Made by a program: the position numbers and the translations under genes. Shown piece by piece: positions 31,468 through 33,092 of a DNA stretch of 33,092 nucleotides. Source of the DNA: Chara braunii (Eukaryota; Streptophyta; Charophyceae; Charales; Characeae); NCBI GenBank assembly GCA_003427395.1, contig BFEA01000080.1:3536858-3569949 (forward strand), in the 5' to 3' direction. Under the pieces are notes generated by a model. It had not been told where the DNA came from, made no database searches, and saw nothing but the letters and a program-made list of their open reading frames with translations. Position 1 is the first letter of the stretch, and each line of letters begins with the position of its first letter.

Positions 31468-32071
31468 TGGCCTTGAGTGTGAGACGGACTAACTTAAGTC
31501 CTCTATAGCAAAGACCTTAGCCCGTGTTGTGATTTATCCTTCCGTCACCACATCCAATTTTGTCCAATCATGCAATTGTATTTTCAGCCCCGCCACCTTA
31601 ATTCAAATCTCGTCATATTCGAGCAGCCATTGGCGTCGTCTTTTGGGTTTTCCCTCTCGGCACATTCTAATTTTTCATTGTATTGGGTAATGCATAGGAA
31701 CCGAATGTATGAATGCTCGTGCAGAAGGGGAGTTTTGCCGGGCCAAAGAATTGACAGCATTCAATGTCGGAATCACAAAGCACACAGTGCGGAGGGTCAG
31801 ACGGGTCATCAAATGTATAAAGAGGCCCGTGTGTTGTATTTTGTTTTCTGTGACGCCTCACAACATTCAAAGTGAAAATGCATAGATGAGTGTAGACTAC
31901 GGGGGAGGTTCGGGAGAGAGGTAGAAAAGCATAGAGTTAGTTCGAGTCCGGATGCATCCGAGTATGCGGGCAGAACATCACACCACACAAGGCACAAAAT
32001 GACGAAAGCGAGATATTCAATCACGAAACAGGCGCCCCAACAACGGGGACGTTCGTGATAATTGAAATCCA

Positions 32072-32326
32072 ATGAGAAAGAACAATATTGTCGACGACAA
32101 ACACGCCGGGGACATGACAAGTTCACTCGGAGATTTCCTGGCAGTGACAGCCAGTTCTGCTCTGAACCAAACCGAGAACATCCACCAGTCCCTCACGGAA
32201 AAAATAAAAAGGAACAAATTTCGTCCGGAGAAGAACGAAATGTTCTTCTACATAAACCCTTCTACACTAGATGATCAACAAAGAGATAGACGCTTACCTA
32301 CCAACATCACAAATCGCCAAAGCTAG
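32072..32326 (+). CDS. Hypothetical small protein, doubtful
   Basis: An 84-codon ATG frame, hydrophilic and of ordinary composition (for example SSLGDFLAVTASS, TENIHQSLTEKIK, NEMFFYINPSTLDDQQ). It has no recognised family, signal or membrane segment. Its 3' end overlaps the protease frame on the other strand by about 30 nt. It may be an exon, a fragment of a transposon gene, or chance. Confidence 0.2.
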   Translation: MRKNNIVDDKHAGDMTSSLGDFLAVTASSALNQTENIHQSLTEKIKRNKFRPEKNEMFFYINPSTLDDQQRDRRLPTNITNRQS

Positions 32327-33000
32327 TCTAGCTCTGATAGAGGAGATGTGTCTATGGGAGAAACCAAAAGGTGGACGTAAACCTCTCGCCAAACAGGAAG
32401 TGAACATCAACATGAACACCCCACAACTAGCCCCGTCGTACTGCCGAGGGACACCTTTCACGCTGACCTCGCGAGCAAAGTGGTCAAAAGTGCGACCATC
32501 ACCGGCGGCACCTGCCACCGTGTTAAAAAAATTAACAGTTTTATCCAGAAGTGCGGAGTAGAAGGAATCTTTGAATGACGAACACGAGAAAGAATCATAG
32601 ATTTCCAAAACACGTCTAGAGAAGTCAATGGCCAAAAGGCTCCAGTGTTCGCCGTCCTTGTGCACCGGTGCCAAGACGAGGTCATGAGACAGGAGGTCGA
32701 CATCTTTAGCCCATCTGAGAACAACTGCCGGACCTCGCAGAAGCAGTGAAGAGGCGAAGGAGTTAAAGGTGTATGTCTTCATGGTAGCTGCAGTCCGGCC
32801 GCAGTCATCTAATAGCATCGCCATGTAGAAATTGACAACCTCATCGTTGAGCTCCCCGGATCTATCCACGAATGCGACGATGTCCTTGACGGATACCTGT
32901 AAACTGTGCGACAGCAAACGCGCGACGATGATAGTGAGCGGCAACCGGGAGCAGATAACGTCTTCAAGGACCGCTCTTCCATCTCGAGGAAACCCTGTTC
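32294..33000 (-). CDS. Ulp1-like cysteine protease (peptidase C48 fold), partial
   Basis: An open frame runs from about 33000 to a stop at 32294 (first listed TTG codon 32944; about 216 residues from there). It shows the C48 order ELNDEVVNFYM, VLRWAKDVDLL, GEHWSLLAIDF with catalytic His (codon 32645-32647), LEIYDS with Asp (32594-32596), and GVPRQYDGASCGVFML with oxyanion Gln and nucleophile Cys (32423-32425). Gln-Cys spacing of six is canonical. Such enzymes remove SUMO-like modifiers, and relatives ride in several plant and animal transposons. No upstream ATG lies in frame. A possible splice acceptor (GAACAG, near 33003) suggests an earlier exon, or the 5' part lies outside. The N-terminal specificity region is absent. 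Confidence 0.75.
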
Positions 33001-33092
33001 AACAAACACCCGCAGCACACAGCAAGCACAAAGGACGGGGCACTATGAGAAAATGTCGTCCTAGCGGCCATGGTCCGAGGAACCGCTACTCT

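Larger units (their letters stand above)
29571..31960. repeat. GA-rich satellite-like region with recurrent near-palindromes
   Basis: This block has imperfect long tandem units and short dispersed words. Near-palindromes of the form TCGGATGYATCCGA occur at about 29634, 30289, 30570, 30706, 31186 and 31949; the 31186-31199 copy is a perfect 14-bp palindrome. Many are followed by GAGATCACA-like sequence. Frames across it translate to simple Arg-Glu or Ser-Leu repeats and are not genes. The stretch 31200-31396 and 31468-31940 holds nothing else recognisable. Confidence 0.7.

Overview
This is a eukaryotic nuclear window built almost entirely from transposable-element remains. No tRNA, rRNA operon, CRISPR array, bacterial operon or clearly intact cellular gene was found. 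The retroelements are L1-like LINEs: AP endonuclease, reverse transcriptase with FADDL or IADDL, a C-terminal Cys/His zinc site, and a CCHC-type ORF1. Protein style and the mix of families suggest a green lineage such as a charophyte alga or early land plant. That is inference only, and the sequence alone does not fix the organism.

Layout. 1-2450: two oppositely oriented reverse-transcriptase scraps, a short LINE 3' tail, and a ~0.5 kb repeat present twice in inverted orientation. 2460-5191 (+): a 5'-truncated, frameshifted LINE (called A2) ending in poly(A). 5191-8090: nested short terminal-inverted-repeat elements (MITE-like, 3-bp target duplications) plus a ~270-bp direct repeat. 8398-9646: microsatellite, a 75-bp tandem duplication, and about 0.9 kb with nothing recognised. 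9663-18858 (-): a full-length 9.2-kb LINE (A1) bounded by a perfect 16-bp target-site duplication. It has a long 5'UTR, an unusually long ORF1 with a duplicated domain, and an ORF2 (EN-RT-zinc site). Few lesions separate it from an intact element.

18875-20733: no gene, but a 121-bp tandem dimer is interrupted by a bare poly(A) tract that has its own target duplication, and there are two hairpins. 20734-25589 (+): a second LINE family (B), whose ORF1 and ORF2 overlap by 11 nt; it is cut off by 25590-29570 (-), a 5'-truncated LINE (C) related to A1. 29571-31960: a GA-rich satellite region with repeated near-palindromes around TCGGATGCATCCGA. 32294-33000 (-): a Ulp1/C48-type cysteine protease frame with all catalytic residues present, the only strong uninterrupted non-LINE coding signal, and probably a partial gene or transposon passenger.

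How the parts relate: A1, A2, C and an isolated tail at 1681-1925 share one 3'-terminal sequence, so they look like one lineage using one 3' recognition signal. Family B has a different ORF1 and a different overlap strategy. The in-frame stops whose ancestral residue can be read from sister copies are each explained by a single C:G to T:A change, as expected of methylated, silenced elements.
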